Positions 56,015 to 64,000 of a stretch of DNA of 64,000 nt are shown piece by piece. The stretch's first letter is position 1. Every line of letters begins with the position of its first letter. Made by a program: the position numbers and the translations under genes. Origin of the DNA: Cupriavidus sp. WKF15 (lineage in GTDB: Bacteria > Pseudomonadota > Gammaproteobacteria > Burkholderiales > Burkholderiaceae); contig NZ_CP119572.1 of assembly GCF_029278605.1 (NCBI RefSeq), positions 992,001 to 1,056,000 on the forward strand, in the 5' to 3' direction. The notes beneath the pieces were generated by a model. The model worked only from the letters and a program-made list of their open reading frames with translations. It made no database searches and was not told the DNA's origin.

Positions 56015-57199
56015 ATGACAGAACAGCAAAAGCCGCCTTTGGGCGAATCGGGTCAGCCGGATGAACAAGGGGGTGCCGGCCCTGCCGCGGCGCCAGGTCC
56101 GGCGAGCGGTACGGGCGAGGCGGAACGCCTCGAGACCGCGCAGAAGGCGGACTATCCGCTCGAGCGAGAACTGCGTGCCTCCGATGATGCGGCACGCCGT
56201 GAGGCCGGCGAGCGCAAGGCGCGCATAGAGGGCAGCAAGGGCAGCGGGCCGGTCGGCGGAGGTGCTGGCTGGGAGCGCGATGTGCTCGAAAAAGTGCTGA
56301 TGGCGACATTGCGCGAACAGCGTGCCGCCCGCCGCTGGCGTATCTTCTTCCGGTTTGCCGGGCTGGCGGTCCTGCTGGTGATCTTCCTTGCCGTGTTTGA
56401 TTTCAAGGGCGAGAGTGCCATCGGCACCGGCAAGCACACGGCCATGGTCTCCCTCGAGGGCGAGATCGCTGCCGGGACGCCAGCCAGTGCGGAATCGATC
56501 AACGCATCGCTGCAGGCGGCCTTTGCCGACAGCAATGCAGCCGGTGTGATCCTCAAGATCAACTCGCCCGGCGGCTCGCCGGTCCAGGCGGGCATCATCA
56601 ATGACGAGATCCATCGTCTGCGTACGCTGTACCCGTCCAAGCCGTTCTATGTGGTCGTCGAGGAAATCTGCGCGTCTGGCGGCTACTACGTGGCCGCCGC
56701 CGCGGACAAGATCTACGTCGACAAGGCCAGTATTGTCGGCTCGATCGGTGTGCTGATGGATGGATTCGGCTTCACGGGGCTGATGGACAAGCTGGGCGTG
56801 GAGCGCCGCCTGTACACGGCAGGTGCCAACAAGGGCATGCTGGATCCGTTCTCGCCGCAGGTGCCCAGGCAGAAAGCCTATGCGGAAACCATGCTCAAGG
56901 AGATCCACCAGCAGTTCATCGACGTCGTGAAGGAAGGGCGCGGCGATCGCCTCAAGGATGATCCGGAGCTGTTCTCTGGCCTGTTCTGGTCGGGTGAGCG
57001 CAGCGTCGAACTGGGCCTTGCCGATGGTCTCGGGGGTGCCGACTACGTGGCGCGCGACCTGTTCAAGGCCGAGGACATCGTGGACTATACCGTCAAGGAG
57101 AACATCGCCGAACGTGTGGCCAAGCGCTTCGGCGCCGCGGTGGGCACGGCAGCGATGAAGACGATGCTCTGGAGCACCGGTCTGCAGGGTATGCGGTAA
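56015..57199 (+). CDS. sppA: Signal peptide peptidase SppA-type S49 protease
   Basis: A 394-residue membrane-bound serine peptidase. A hydrophilic 105-residue N-terminal region is followed by one helix at about residues 110-126 (FAGLAVLLVIFLAVF). The S49 domain comes next: INSPGGSPVQAG, EEICASGGYYVAAAADKIY and the nucleophile serine in ASIVGSIGVLMDG (about Ser243). It degrades remnant signal peptides or misfolded membrane proteins. It lies 64 bp after the Rieske gene. The long charged N-terminal part is typical of betaproteobacterial members. Confidence 0.9.
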   Translation: MTEQQKPPLGESGQPDEQGGAGPAAAPGPASGTGEAERLETAQKADYPLERELRASDDAARREAGERKARIEGSKGSGPVGGGAGWERDVLEKVLMATLREQRAARRWRIFFRFAGLAVLLVIFLAVFDFKGESAIGTGKHTAMVSLEGEIAAGTPASAESINASLQAAFADSNAAGVILKINSPGGSPVQAGIINDEIHRLRTLYPSKPFYVVVEEICASGGYYVAAAADKIYVDKASIVGSIGVLMDGFGFTGLMDKLGVERRLYTAGANKGMLDPFSPQVPRQKAYAETMLKEIHQQFIDVVKEGRGDRLKDDPELFSGLFWSGERSVELGLADGLGGADYVARDLFKAEDIVDYTVKENIAERVAKRFGAAVGTAAMKTMLWSTGLQGMR

Positions 57200-57239
57200 G
57201 CGCGTACTCGCGGACGGCCGGTATCCGCCAAGCGCTGGA

Positions 57240-57260
57240 GCCCGCCAGGAACCTGCGGGC
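57240..57260. terminator. Hairpin between sppA and the convergent methyltransferase gene
   Basis: GCCCGC plus AGG pairs with CCTGCGGGC across a two-base loop, with one bulged C (57246). There is no adjacent T-run, so it is a weak terminator or a convergent-transcript barrier. Confidence 0.45.
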
Positions 57261-57296
57261 CCGTTCCATCACGGTCCTTCCCGTTTTTGCGCCGTT

Positions 57297-58046
57297 TCAG
57301 CCGGCGAGCAAGGAAAAGATGGCGGGGCGCTTGTGCAGGTCCAGCCGGTCCGGCCGCCACTGCGCAAGCGGCAGCGTGACGATAGTCTCGGTCGGCAGTG
57401 TGAGATCCACTGCCACGGACAGCAGCGTGGCGCCGGCACAGTGCTGGCGCAGCGCGTCGAGCAGGGCGCCGTTGCGATAAGGCGTTTCAATCCAGACTTG
57501 GGTCTGGCGGAACTTGCGCGAGTGCTGTTCCAGTTCGCGCAGCCGCTTCGCGCGCTCGTCGGGGTCCACCGGCAGATAGCCGTTGAAGGCGAAGCTCTGG
57601 CCGTTCAGCCCGGAGCCCATCACGGCGAGCAGGATCGAGCTGGGGCCGACCAGCGGGCGTACGCGGATGCCGCGTGCATGGGCCAGCCGCACCAGTTCGG
57701 CTCCCGGGTCCGCAACGGCGGGCACGCCGGCTTCGGACAGCAGCCCGCCGTCACGGCCGCCGGCCAGCGGCGCGAGCAGTTCGGCCAGCGCATCGGCGCG
57801 GGTGTTCACGTTCAGTTCACGAATTTCGATCTGCTGGATCGGCCGCGCCAGCGGGCATGTTTCGCCCAGCTTCTTGAGGAAGGCGCGTGCGGTCTTGGCG
57901 TTTTCGGCCACCAGGTAGTCCAGCCGCGCGGCGACCTGCTGGACGCCCGCCGGGATGACGTCGGGCAGCGGATCGGCGTCGTCGCGCTTGCCGAGTGTAT
58001 TGGGGATCAGGTAAAGGGTGCCGCTCATCGTGTAGGTGCCGCTCAT
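57297..58046 (-). CDS. SAM-dependent methyltransferase, tetrapyrrole-methylase fold (RsmI-like)
   Basis: A 249-residue protein related to RsmI. It shows GTLYLIPNTLG, LLSEAGVPAVADPGAELVRL, VGPSSILLAVMGSGLNG and IETPYRNGALLDAL, the core of this fold. RsmI methylates the 2'-O of C1402 in 16S rRNA; this protein is from a divergent subgroup, so the target is not certain. Its ATG overlaps the maf stop by 4 bp (ATGA). The start region is duplicated: MSGTYT then MSGTLYL, from an 11-bp repeat 18 bp apart, so ATG 58028 is an equally good start. Confidence 0.85.
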   Translation of the reverse strand: MSGTYTMSGTLYLIPNTLGKRDDADPLPDVIPAGVQQVAARLDYLVAENAKTARAFLKKLGETCPLARPIQQIEIRELNVNTRADALAELLAPLAGGRDGGLLSEAGVPAVADPGAELVRLAHARGIRVRPLVGPSSILLAVMGSGLNGQSFAFNGYLPVDPDERAKRLRELEQHSRKFRQTQVWIETPYRNGALLDALRQHCAGATLLSVAVDLTLPTETIVTLPLAQWRPDRLDLHKRPAIFSLLAG

Positions 58047-58642
58047 GCGGCAAAGAATGGGTAACCGGCCTGGCGCAGCATCGTCGTGAGCGCGATCAGC
58101 GGCAGGCCGACCAGCGCGGTGGGGTCGTCGGACTCAACCCGCGACAGCAGCGCAATGCCCAGGCCTTCGGACTTGGCGCTGCCGGCGACATCGTACGGCC
58201 TTTCCAGGTGCAGGTAGGCATCGATCTCGGCGTCGCTGAGGTCGCGCATGGTGACGCGCGTCTGCACATCGGCAAGCTGCGACTGGCCGGTGCGTCCATC
58301 GAGCAGGCAGAGCGCGGAGTGGAAAGTGGCGGTACGGCCCCGCATCAGGCGCAGTTGCTCCCGCGCCTTGTCGTGGGAACCGGGCTTGCCCATCTGTCGG
58401 CCGTCGAGTGTCAGCACCTGGTCCGAACCGATGATCAGGGCTCCGGGCTGGCGTTGCGCGATGGCCTGGGCCTTGTTGAGCGACAGGCGCAGAGCGGTAG
58501 CCTCCGGCGTTTCGCTGTCCAGCGCGGTTTCGTCGATGTCGGGTACCGCCACCTCGAAAGGCAGGCGCAGCCGCTCCAGCAACTCGCGACGATAGGGCGA
58601 ACTGGAGCCCAGGATCAGTCTGGGAAGCGGTTGTGAGTGCAT
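58043..58642 (-). CDS. Maf-family nucleotide pyrophosphatase (YceF subgroup)
   Basis: A 199-residue house-cleaning enzyme that hydrolyses modified nucleoside triphosphates. The N-terminal LILGSSSPYRRELLERL matches the YceF (7-methyl-GTP) subgroup, with the conserved ALIIGSDQVLTLDG and KPGSHDKAREQL. The catalytic aspartate is in the GSDQV motif. It is convergent-free and divergent from yceD, matching the common maf-yceD-rpmF-plsX order in proteobacteria. Confidence 0.92.
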   Translation of the reverse strand: MHSQPLPRLILGSSSPYRRELLERLRLPFEVAVPDIDETALDSETPEATALRLSLNKAQAIAQRQPGALIIGSDQVLTLDGRQMGKPGSHDKAREQLRLMRGRTATFHSALCLLDGRTGQSQLADVQTRVTMRDLSDAEIDAYLHLERPYDVAGSAKSEGLGIALLSRVESDDPTALVGLPLIALTTMLRQAGYPFFAA

Positions 58643-58691
58643 AAGTGATTGAAGCGGAACAGGAATTCAAAGGGTAACGCACTCAAGGTCT

Positions 58692-58721
58692 TTGACCAGG
58701 GAGCAATTTTCATCTTATAAT
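58692..58721 (+). promoter_or_regulatory. Sigma-70 promoter of the yceD-rpmF-plsX-fab cluster
   Basis: TTGACC (58692-58697) and a perfect TATAAT (58716-58721) separated by 18 bp, 78 bp before the yceD ATG. It is one of the best promoter matches in the window and faces the ribosomal protein and fatty-acid genes. Confidence 0.85.
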
Positions 58722-58798
58722 CCCGCGTTTCGCTGCATCCGAGCATGGCTTGCCATGCCGCCCGAGGGCCAGTTGGTCCAGGATGTGGCGAGCCAAGC

Positions 58799-59404
58799 AT
58801 GAGCAGCCATATGACCCAGTCGATCGACCTGCGCGAGCTAGATCTCTTTGCTTTCTGCCGCAAGGGCGGTAGCGCAGCTGGCGAGGTGGCGGTGCGGGAT
58901 TTGCCGCGCATCTTAGCCGAGACGGCCGCGCAAGCGCCAGCTTCGGCGGCAGGTGAGGTTTTCGCCTATACGGCTACCGGGTTTGCGCGCGAAGAGGCTT
59001 CCGAGCCCGGTGCGCCGGTGGCGCAGCGCCTGTTCCTGGACCTTGCCGTGAATGGCCACGTCTGGCTGAACTGCCAGCGTTGCCTGGAGGTTTATGCGGA
59101 ACCCGTCGCTACGTCCATGCGCTTTGAGGTGTTCGTCAGCGATGTGGCGGCCGACAGCGCGCCGATGGACGATGACGAGCTTGACGCGATTGTCGGCTCC
59201 AAGCGCTTTTCGTTGCTTGAACTGATTGAAGATGAGGTGTTGCTGGCGCTGCCTGCGGCACCCAAGCATGCCGTCTGTCCGGTAGTGCACGAGAGTCTCG
59301 TGACTGGCGCCGACGGCGAGGTGGAGCCTGAGGCTGCACCGGAAGAAGAGGAAAAGCGGCCGTCGCCCTTTGCGGCGCTGGCCGGCCTGAAGACCAAGCA
59401 TTGA
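58799..59404 (+). CDS. YceD/DUF177 family protein
   Basis: A 201-residue protein of the DUF177 family, whose members in plants and bacteria have been linked to 23S rRNA accumulation. The start at ATG 58799 gives MSSHMTQSIDLRELDLFAFC; ATG 58811 is an alternative. It has the family motif LNCQRCLEVYAEP with two cysteines, and a Glu-rich C-terminal tail (EPEAAPEEEEKRPSPFAALA). It lies 120 bp upstream of rpmF, the invariant neighbour. Confidence 0.88.
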   Translation: MSSHMTQSIDLRELDLFAFCRKGGSAAGEVAVRDLPRILAETAAQAPASAAGEVFAYTATGFAREEASEPGAPVAQRLFLDLAVNGHVWLNCQRCLEVYAEPVATSMRFEVFVSDVAADSAPMDDDELDAIVGSKRFSLLELIEDEVLLALPAAPKHAVCPVVHESLVTGADGEVEPEAAPEEEEKRPSPFAALAGLKTKH

Positions 59405-59524
59405 TGCCGCGCGGCGGTGTCACGCAAAGTCTTGCGGGTAGTGGTTGAAGCATCCGGCCGGGCCCCGGCTACGCCTAGTGCAGGGTGCGTGTGTTAATAT
59501 TGAAAAATTCTCGAAGGAGTCATC

Positions 59525-59704
59525 ATGGCTGTTCAACAGAACAAGAAGTCGCCGTCCAAGCGCGGCATGCATCGCTCGCACGACCACCTGTCGGTCGCCC
59601 CGCTGGCAGTCGAGCCGACCACCGGCGAAACCCACCTGCGCCACCACGTGAGCCCGAACGGCTACTACCGTGGTCGCAAGGTCATCAAGACCAAGAACGA
59701 CTGA
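59525..59704 (+). CDS. rpmF: 50S ribosomal protein L32
   Basis: A 59-residue basic ribosomal protein, [20 protein letters not shown] at the start and [12 protein letters not shown] near the end. The middle contains [11 protein letters not shown]. It is preceded by an AAGGAG ribosome site eight bases before the ATG. It is shorter than many ORF cut-offs. Betaproteobacterial L32 normally lacks zinc-binding cysteines, as here. It precedes plsX with a strong terminator between them. Confidence 0.95.
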   Translation: MAVQQNKKSPSKRGMHRSHDHLSVAPLAVEPTTGETHLRHHVSPNGYYRGRKVIKTKND

Positions 59705-59757
59705 TCGCTTCGTTCGGCGTGACGTTGCGTCTCGCTCGCGCATGCCTGTAGGTCAGA

Positions 59758-59794
59758 AACAAAAAAGCGGCAAGATCGTTGCCGCTTTTTTGTT
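59758..59794 (+). terminator. Rho-independent terminator between rpmF and plsX
   Basis: A perfect inverted repeat of about 16 bp (arms 59758-59773 and 59779-59794, loop GATCG) with a stem core GCGGCAA/TTGCCGC and T-run of six. It ends rpmF transcription strongly and is symmetric enough to work on both strands. plsX starts 62 bp later, so the lipid genes need read-through or a promoter here. Confidence 0.93.
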
Positions 59795-59855
59795 GGGCGC
59801 TTGCGATGCGAACCGGCTTGTCGCCGGCGCCGATGCGTAATCCGTACCCGGAACA

Positions 59856-60932
59856 ATGACGATCAAAATCGCTATCGACTGCATGGGCGGCGACCACGGC
59901 GTATCCGTGACTGTCCCGGCGGCGATCAGTTTTCTTTCCAGCCACGACGATGCCGAGGTGGTGCTGGTCGGCTTGCCCGATGCCATCCAGGCGCAGCTGA
60001 AGAAGCTGCACGCACAGGACCATGCGCGCGTCAGCATCGTGCCGGCGACCGAGGTCATCACCATGGATGACCCGGTGGAGGTGGCGCTTCGCAAGAAGAA
60101 GGATTCCTCGATGCGGGTCGCGGTGACCCAGGTCAAGGAAGGCCTGGCGGGTGCCTGCATTTCCGCCGGCAATACCGGCGCGCTGATGGCGGTGTCGCGC
60201 TACGTGCTCAAGACGCTCGAAGGCATCGAGCGCCCGGCCATTGCCACCACCATTCCCAACGAGAAGGGCTGGGGCACCACGGTGCTGGACCTCGGCGCCA
60301 ACGCCGATTGCGAACCGGAGCACCTGCTGCAGTTCGCGCGCATGGCGGAGGCCATGGTCGCTGTGGTGGACCATAAGGAACACCCGACGGTAGGCCTGCT
60401 CAATATCGGCGAGGAAGTGATCAAGGGCAACGAGGTAGTCAAGCGCGCGGGTGAACTGCTGCGTGCCTCGGGGCTGAATTTCCATGGCAACGTGGAAGGC
60501 AACGACATCTTCAAGGGTACGACCGATATCGTCGTATGCGATGGCTTCGTCGGCAACGTAGCGCTCAAGAGCACCGAGGGCCTGGCGAAGATGATCGGTG
60601 GCATGATCAAAGAAGAATTCACCCGGTCCTGGTTCACCAAGCTGCTGGCGGGCATTGCCATGCCTGTGCTGTCCCGCCTGGCCAAGCGGCTGGATCCCGC
60701 GCGCTACAACGGCGCCTCGCTGCTCGGCCTGCGCGGGCTGGTGATCAAGAGTCACGGGTCGGCCGATGCCCATTCTTTTGAATGGGCGATCAAACGCGGG
60801 TATGATGCCGCCAAGAACGGCGTCATCGAACGCATAGCAAGGGCATTTGCCGACAAGACCAGCGCTGCGGGCGCTGCGCCGGCCAGCCCGGAGACCACAC
60901 CGACCCCGCACCCCAGCACCCGCGCCGCCTGA
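59856..60932 (+). CDS. plsX: Phosphate acyltransferase PlsX
   Basis: Transfers acyl chains from acyl-ACP to phosphate, giving acyl phosphate for phospholipid synthesis. It has 358 residues. The start [20 protein letters not shown] is diagnostic, and [36 protein letters not shown] and [18 protein letters not shown] are conserved. The C-terminus ends in an Ala/Pro/Thr tail ([16 protein letters not shown]). Followed by fabH 53 bp later. Confidence 0.96.
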   Translation: MTIKIAIDCMGGDHGVSVTVPAAISFLSSHDDAEVVLVGLPDAIQAQLKKLHAQDHARVSIVPATEVITMDDPVEVALRKKKDSSMRVAVTQVKEGLAGACISAGNTGALMAVSRYVLKTLEGIERPAIATTIPNEKGWGTTVLDLGANADCEPEHLLQFARMAEAMVAVVDHKEHPTVGLLNIGEEVIKGNEVVKRAGELLRASGLNFHGNVEGNDIFKGTTDIVVCDGFVGNVALKSTEGLAKMIGGMIKEEFTRSWFTKLLAGIAMPVLSRLAKRLDPARYNGASLLGLRGLVIKSHGSADAHSFEWAIKRGYDAAKNGVIERIARAFADKTSAAGAAPASPETTPTPHPSTRAA

Positions 60933-60985
60933 TGGACCGGGCCGGCGCCTGAGGCTGTCATACGGACAAATCGATCCGACACTAC

Positions 60986-61966
60986 ATGACCAAGTACGCA
61001 AAAATCATCGGTACCGGGAGCTACTTGCCTCCGCGGCGCGTGACCAACCATGATCTGGCGGTGCAGTTGGCCGAAAAGGGCATCGAGACCAGCGACGAGT
61101 GGATTTTCTCGCGCAGCGGCATTTCGGCCCGGCATTGGGCCGAGCCCGACGTGGCAAGCAGCGACCTGGCCGTCAAGGCTGCCGAGAAGGCGATCGAGGC
61201 GGCTGGCATTGACCGCCAGAGCATCGACCTGATCCTCGTGGCGACGTCGACGCCTGACTTCGTGTTCCCGAGCACTGCGTGCATCGTGCAGAACAAGCTT
61301 GGTATCGACAACCAGTGCGCAGCATTCGACCTGCAGGCGGTCTGCTCGGGCTTCGTGTATGCGCTGGCCACCGCTGACAAGTTCATCCGGAGTGGCTCGC
61401 ATCGCAATGTGCTGGTGATCGGCACAGAAGTATTCTCGCGGATTCTCGACTTCAACGACCGCACGACATGTGTGCTGTTCGGCGATGGTGCAGGCGCGGT
61501 CGTGCTGACGGCCTCTGACGAACCGGGCATCCTGTCGACGGCCATGCACTCTGACGGCAGCCACGTGGGCATCCTGTGCGTGCCGGGCAACGTCGCCGGC
61601 GGCGCCGTCACCGGGAATGCTTTCCTGCACATGGACGGCCAGGCAGTGTTCAAGCTTGCCGTGAACGTGCTGGACAAGGTGGCGCGCGAGGCGATGGCCG
61701 CGGCGGAGATCCAGCCCGAGCAGGTCGACTGGCTGATTCCCCACCAGGCCAATATCCGCATCATGCAGGGCACCGCGCGCAAGCTCGGCTTGCCCGCCGA
61801 ACGCATGGTGGCTGTCGTCCACGAGCACGGCAATACCTCCGCGGCATCGATTCCGCTGGCGCTTGATGCCGCCGTACGGGACGGCCGCATCCGCCCGGGA
61901 CATACCGTATTGCTGGAAGGCGTGGGTGGTGGATTCACCTGGGGTGCTGCGCTGCTGCGCATGTAA
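60986..61966 (+). CDS. fabH: 3-oxoacyl-ACP synthase III FabH
   Basis: Condenses acetyl-CoA with malonyl-ACP to start fatty-acid synthesis. It has 326 residues. The catalytic triad is Cys120 ([12 protein letters not shown]), the histidine in [12 protein letters not shown] and the asparagine in [31 protein letters not shown] is also typical. It starts 53 bp after plsX and is followed 69 bp later by fabD. Confidence 0.96.
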   Translation: MTKYAKIIGTGSYLPPRRVTNHDLAVQLAEKGIETSDEWIFSRSGISARHWAEPDVASSDLAVKAAEKAIEAAGIDRQSIDLILVATSTPDFVFPSTACIVQNKLGIDNQCAAFDLQAVCSGFVYALATADKFIRSGSHRNVLVIGTEVFSRILDFNDRTTCVLFGDGAGAVVLTASDEPGILSTAMHSDGSHVGILCVPGNVAGGAVTGNAFLHMDGQAVFKLAVNVLDKVAREAMAAAEIQPEQVDWLIPHQANIRIMQGTARKLGLPAERMVAVVHEHGNTSAASIPLALDAAVRDGRIRPGHTVLLEGVGGGFTWGAALLRM

Positions 61967-62035
61967 CAACGGCTGGCGCGGCAGGCAAGGCCGGCCGCGC
62001 GGCTACCGGTATTCAAATTCTGGGATAGCACTTCG

Positions 62036-62965
62036 ATGAAATTTGCTTTCGTATTTCCTGGCCAGGGCTCGCAATCGGTCGGCATGCTCAATGCGTTCGC
62101 CGATAACGCGGTGGTGCGTGCGACCCTGGAGGAAGCCTCGACCGCCCTGGGTCAGGACATCGGCCGCATGATCGCCGAAGGTCCGGCTGAAGAACTGAAC
62201 CTGACCACGAACACGCAGCCGGTCATGCTGACGGCCGCCGTGGCGATTTACCGCGCCTGGCTCGACGCCGGTGGCCCGGTGCCTGCCCTGGTGGCCGGGC
62301 ACAGCCTGGGCGAGTACTCGGCGTTGGTGGCGGCAGGCGTGATCCCGTTTGCGGATGCCGTGCCCCTGGTGCGCTTCCGCGCGCAGGCCATGCAGGAGGC
62401 CGTGCCGGTTGGCGAGGGTGGTATGGCTGCCATCCTGGGCCTGTCGGACGATGACGTGCGCGCGGCGTGCGCCGAAGCATCGGTCGCCGGCGTGGTCGAG
62501 GCCGTCAATTTCAACGCGCCGTCGCAGGTCGTGATTGCCGGCAGCAAGGCAGGCGTCGAGAAGGCGTGCGAAGTCGCCAAGGCCAAGGGCGCCAAGCGTG
62601 CGCTGCCGCTGCCTGTGTCGGCACCGTTCCATTCGTCGCTGCTCAAGCCGGCGTCGGACCGCCTGCGTGAGCGCATGGCCGGCCTGACGTTCTCGGCCCC
62701 TGCCATTCCGCTGGTCAACAACGTGGATGTCGCCATCGTCAACGATCCGGACGCCATCAAGGACGCGCTGGTGCGCCAGGCCGCCGCGCCGGTGCGCTGG
62801 GTGGAATGCGTGCAGAAGATGGCCGCCGAAGGCGTCACGCACGTGATCGAATGCGGTCCGGGCAAGGTGCTGGCTGGCATGACCAAGCGCATCGACGGCA
62901 ACCTGGTTGGCGGCGCGATCTTCGATCCTGCCTCGCTGCAGGAAACCCTGGCGCTGCTGAAGTAA
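62036..62965 (+). CDS. fabD: Malonyl-CoA-ACP transacylase FabD
   Basis: Loads malonate onto acyl carrier protein. It has 309 residues. The start FAFVFPGQGSQSVGM contains the oxyanion loop. The nucleophile serine is Ser90 in VAGHSLGEYSALVAAG, and the catalytic histidine is in PVSAPFHSSLLKPA. VIECGPGKVLAGM is near the end. It lies between fabH and fabG, the canonical order. Confidence 0.97.
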   Translation: MKFAFVFPGQGSQSVGMLNAFADNAVVRATLEEASTALGQDIGRMIAEGPAEELNLTTNTQPVMLTAAVAIYRAWLDAGGPVPALVAGHSLGEYSALVAAGVIPFADAVPLVRFRAQAMQEAVPVGEGGMAAILGLSDDDVRAACAEASVAGVVEAVNFNAPSQVVIAGSKAGVEKACEVAKAKGAKRALPLPVSAPFHSSLLKPASDRLRERMAGLTFSAPAIPLVNNVDVAIVNDPDAIKDALVRQAAAPVRWVECVQKMAAEGVTHVIECGPGKVLAGMTKRIDGNLVGGAIFDPASLQETLALLK

Positions 62966-62990
62966 GCGATCGCAAGAAAGGACAATTCGC

Positions 62991-63740
62991 ATGACCAAAC
63001 TCCTCGACAACCAGATCGCGCTCGTCACTGGCGCCTCGCGTGGCATCGGCCGCGCCATCGCGCTGGAGCTGGCCCGCCAGGGTGCCACTGTGATCGGCAC
63101 CGCCACCAGCGAGTCTGGTGCTGCGGGCATCACCGAATACCTTGGCGCCGAAGGACTGAAGGGCAAGGGCGCGGTGCTGAATGTGAATGACGCTGCCGCC
63201 TGCGATGCCCTGATCGACGAGATCGTGAAGGGCCACGGCGGCATCAGCGTGCTGGTCAACAATGCCGGTATCACGCAGGACCAGCTCGCCATGCGCATGA
63301 AGGACGAGGACTGGCTGGCGGTCATCCAGACCAACCTGACCTCGGTTTTCCGCCTGTCGCGCGCAGTGCTGCGCCCGATGATGAAGGCGCGCCAGGGCCG
63401 CATCATCAATATCACTTCGGTAGTGGGCTCCGTGGGCAACCCGGGCCAGATGAACTACTCGGCTGCCAAGGCAGGCGTGGCGGGCATGACCCGGTCGTTG
63501 GCCGCCGAAATCGGCAGCCGAAACGTGACGGTCAATTGCGTCGCGCCGGGCTTTATCGATACCGACATGACCAAGGCGCTGTCCGAAGAGCAGCATGCTT
63601 CGCTCAAGCAGCAGATTCCGCTCGGCCGCCTGGGGCAGCCGGAAGATATCGCCAATGCGGTGGCCTTCCTGGCGGGTCCGCAGGCGGCCTATATCACCGG
63701 CACCACGCTGCATGTGAACGGCGGCATGTACATGAATTAA
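62991..63740 (+). CDS. fabG: 3-oxoacyl-ACP reductase FabG
   Basis: NADPH-dependent reductase of the fatty-acid elongation cycle, 249 residues of the short-chain dehydrogenase fold. The cofactor loop is TGASRGIGRAIA, NNAG is in LVNNAGITQDQLAMRMKDED, and the catalytic residues are Ser143, Tyr156 and Lys160 (NYSAAKAG). A GAAAGGAC site precedes the ATG. acpP follows 169 bp later with its own promoter-like element. Confidence 0.97.
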   Translation: MTKLLDNQIALVTGASRGIGRAIALELARQGATVIGTATSESGAAGITEYLGAEGLKGKGAVLNVNDAAACDALIDEIVKGHGGISVLVNNAGITQDQLAMRMKDEDWLAVIQTNLTSVFRLSRAVLRPMMKARQGRIINITSVVGSVGNPGQMNYSAAKAGVAGMTRSLAAEIGSRNVTVNCVAPGFIDTDMTKALSEEQHASLKQQIPLGRLGQPEDIANAVAFLAGPQAAYITGTTLHVNGGMYMN

Positions 63741-63867
63741 TGGATTTTTGGGCGGCTTTTTCGGAGAAGAAGAAGGAAGAAGCTGCCTGAAGTAGTAGTT
63801 TTCCGAACCAATCGGGCGCGATCCTTGCAAAGCTTGGCAGGCGGCATTTCTGACGCCTCAAACCTGC

Positions 63868-63873
63868 TAAAAT
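63868..63873 (+). promoter_or_regulatory. -10 element upstream of acpP
   Basis: A TAAAAT hexamer 36 bp before the acpP ATG, in the context CTGCTAAAATGCGCC. A clear -35 was not found, but acpP usually has its own promoter because it is made in large excess over the other fab genes. Confidence 0.5.
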
Positions 63874-63909
63874 GCGCCCACTTTTTGTCGAACTTCCCTG
63901 GAGGGTTAC

Positions 63910-64000
63910 ATGGACAATATCGAACAACGCGTCAAGAAAATCGTGGCAGAACAGCTTGGCGTGGCCGAGGCAGACATCAAGAACGAATCGTCGTTCGTGA
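63910..64000 (+). CDS. acpP: Acyl carrier protein AcpP, N-terminal fragment
   Basis: The first 30 codons of acyl carrier protein, [20 protein letters not shown] followed by [10 protein letters not shown], cut by the window end. A CTGGAGGG ribosome site lies a few bases before the ATG. The phosphopantetheine serine (DSL motif) is beyond the window. Position after fabG is canonical. Confidence 0.95.

Overview
The window is 64 kb of high-GC DNA from a betaproteobacterial chromosome. Gene order and protein character fit the Burkholderiaceae and most likely the genus Cupriavidus (Ralstonia group). The main evidence is the block leuC-(entericidin)-leuD-leuB-asd-fimV-truA-trpF-trpB-(DNA methyltransferase)-trpA-accD-folC-dedD-cvpA-purF-metZ, the nodIJ-like ABC exporter, and the yceD-rpmF-plsX-fabHDG-acpP cluster. 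I cannot name the species from sequence alone. Nothing looks like a prophage, CRISPR array, transposase or genomic island; nearly everything is core metabolism.

Layout. 1-4061: branched-chain amino acid ABC transporter (end of the binding protein, then livHMGF). 4374-7691: leucine biosynthesis leuC, a 43-residue entericidin-like lipoprotein, leuD and leuB, closed by a strong terminator. 7793-9151: an unannotated 43-codon Thr/Ile/Lys-rich reading frame followed by asd, which I read as a candidate attenuation leader peptide. 9427-24023: fimV, truA, trpFB, an orphan DNA methyltransferase, trpA, accD, folC, dedD, cvpA, purF and metZ, all on the + strand. 24044-26577 (- strand): a small lipoprotein, a nodIJ-type ABC-2 exporter and rpsU. 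27125-35748: a complete high-affinity potassium system, kdpFABCDE, preceded by an extra 56-residue membrane ORF that overlaps kdpF. 35891-39270: a TorF-like outer-membrane protein, tRNA-Asn, a gene-poor repeat-bearing stretch, ferredoxin-NADP reductase and a 7Fe ferredoxin. 39597-46279: a secreted four-cysteine protein, pncB, a lone LutC-type protein, an NhaD-like transporter, a 2-hydroxyacid dehydrogenase and rmuC. 46316-53082 (- strand): a small membrane protein, the molybdenum cofactor genes moeA-mobA-moaA, and rne. 53849-57199: rluC, a HAD phosphatase, a Rieske protein and an S49 peptidase. 57297-58642 (- strand): a tetrapyrrole-methylase-fold methyltransferase and maf. 58799-64000: yceD, rpmF, plsX, fabH, fabD, fabG and the start of acpP.

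How it fits together. The first 9 kb joins uptake and synthesis of branched-chain amino acids with the aspartate-semialdehyde branch point that feeds Thr, Ile, Lys and Met. The middle block strings together Trp synthesis, acetyl-CoA carboxylation, folylpolyglutamate synthesis, purine entry and Met synthesis. The last 5 kb supplies type II fatty-acid and phospholipid precursors.

Most noteworthy: the T/I/K-rich leader frame upstream of asd (7793-7924); the 56-residue ORF coupled to kdpF with a KdpE-like T-rich box upstream; the 14-bp tandem repeats and terminator in front of metZ; and the orphan DNA methyltransferase inside the trp operon. All start-site, promoter and terminator calls come from reading the sequence. 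No database search or folding program was run.
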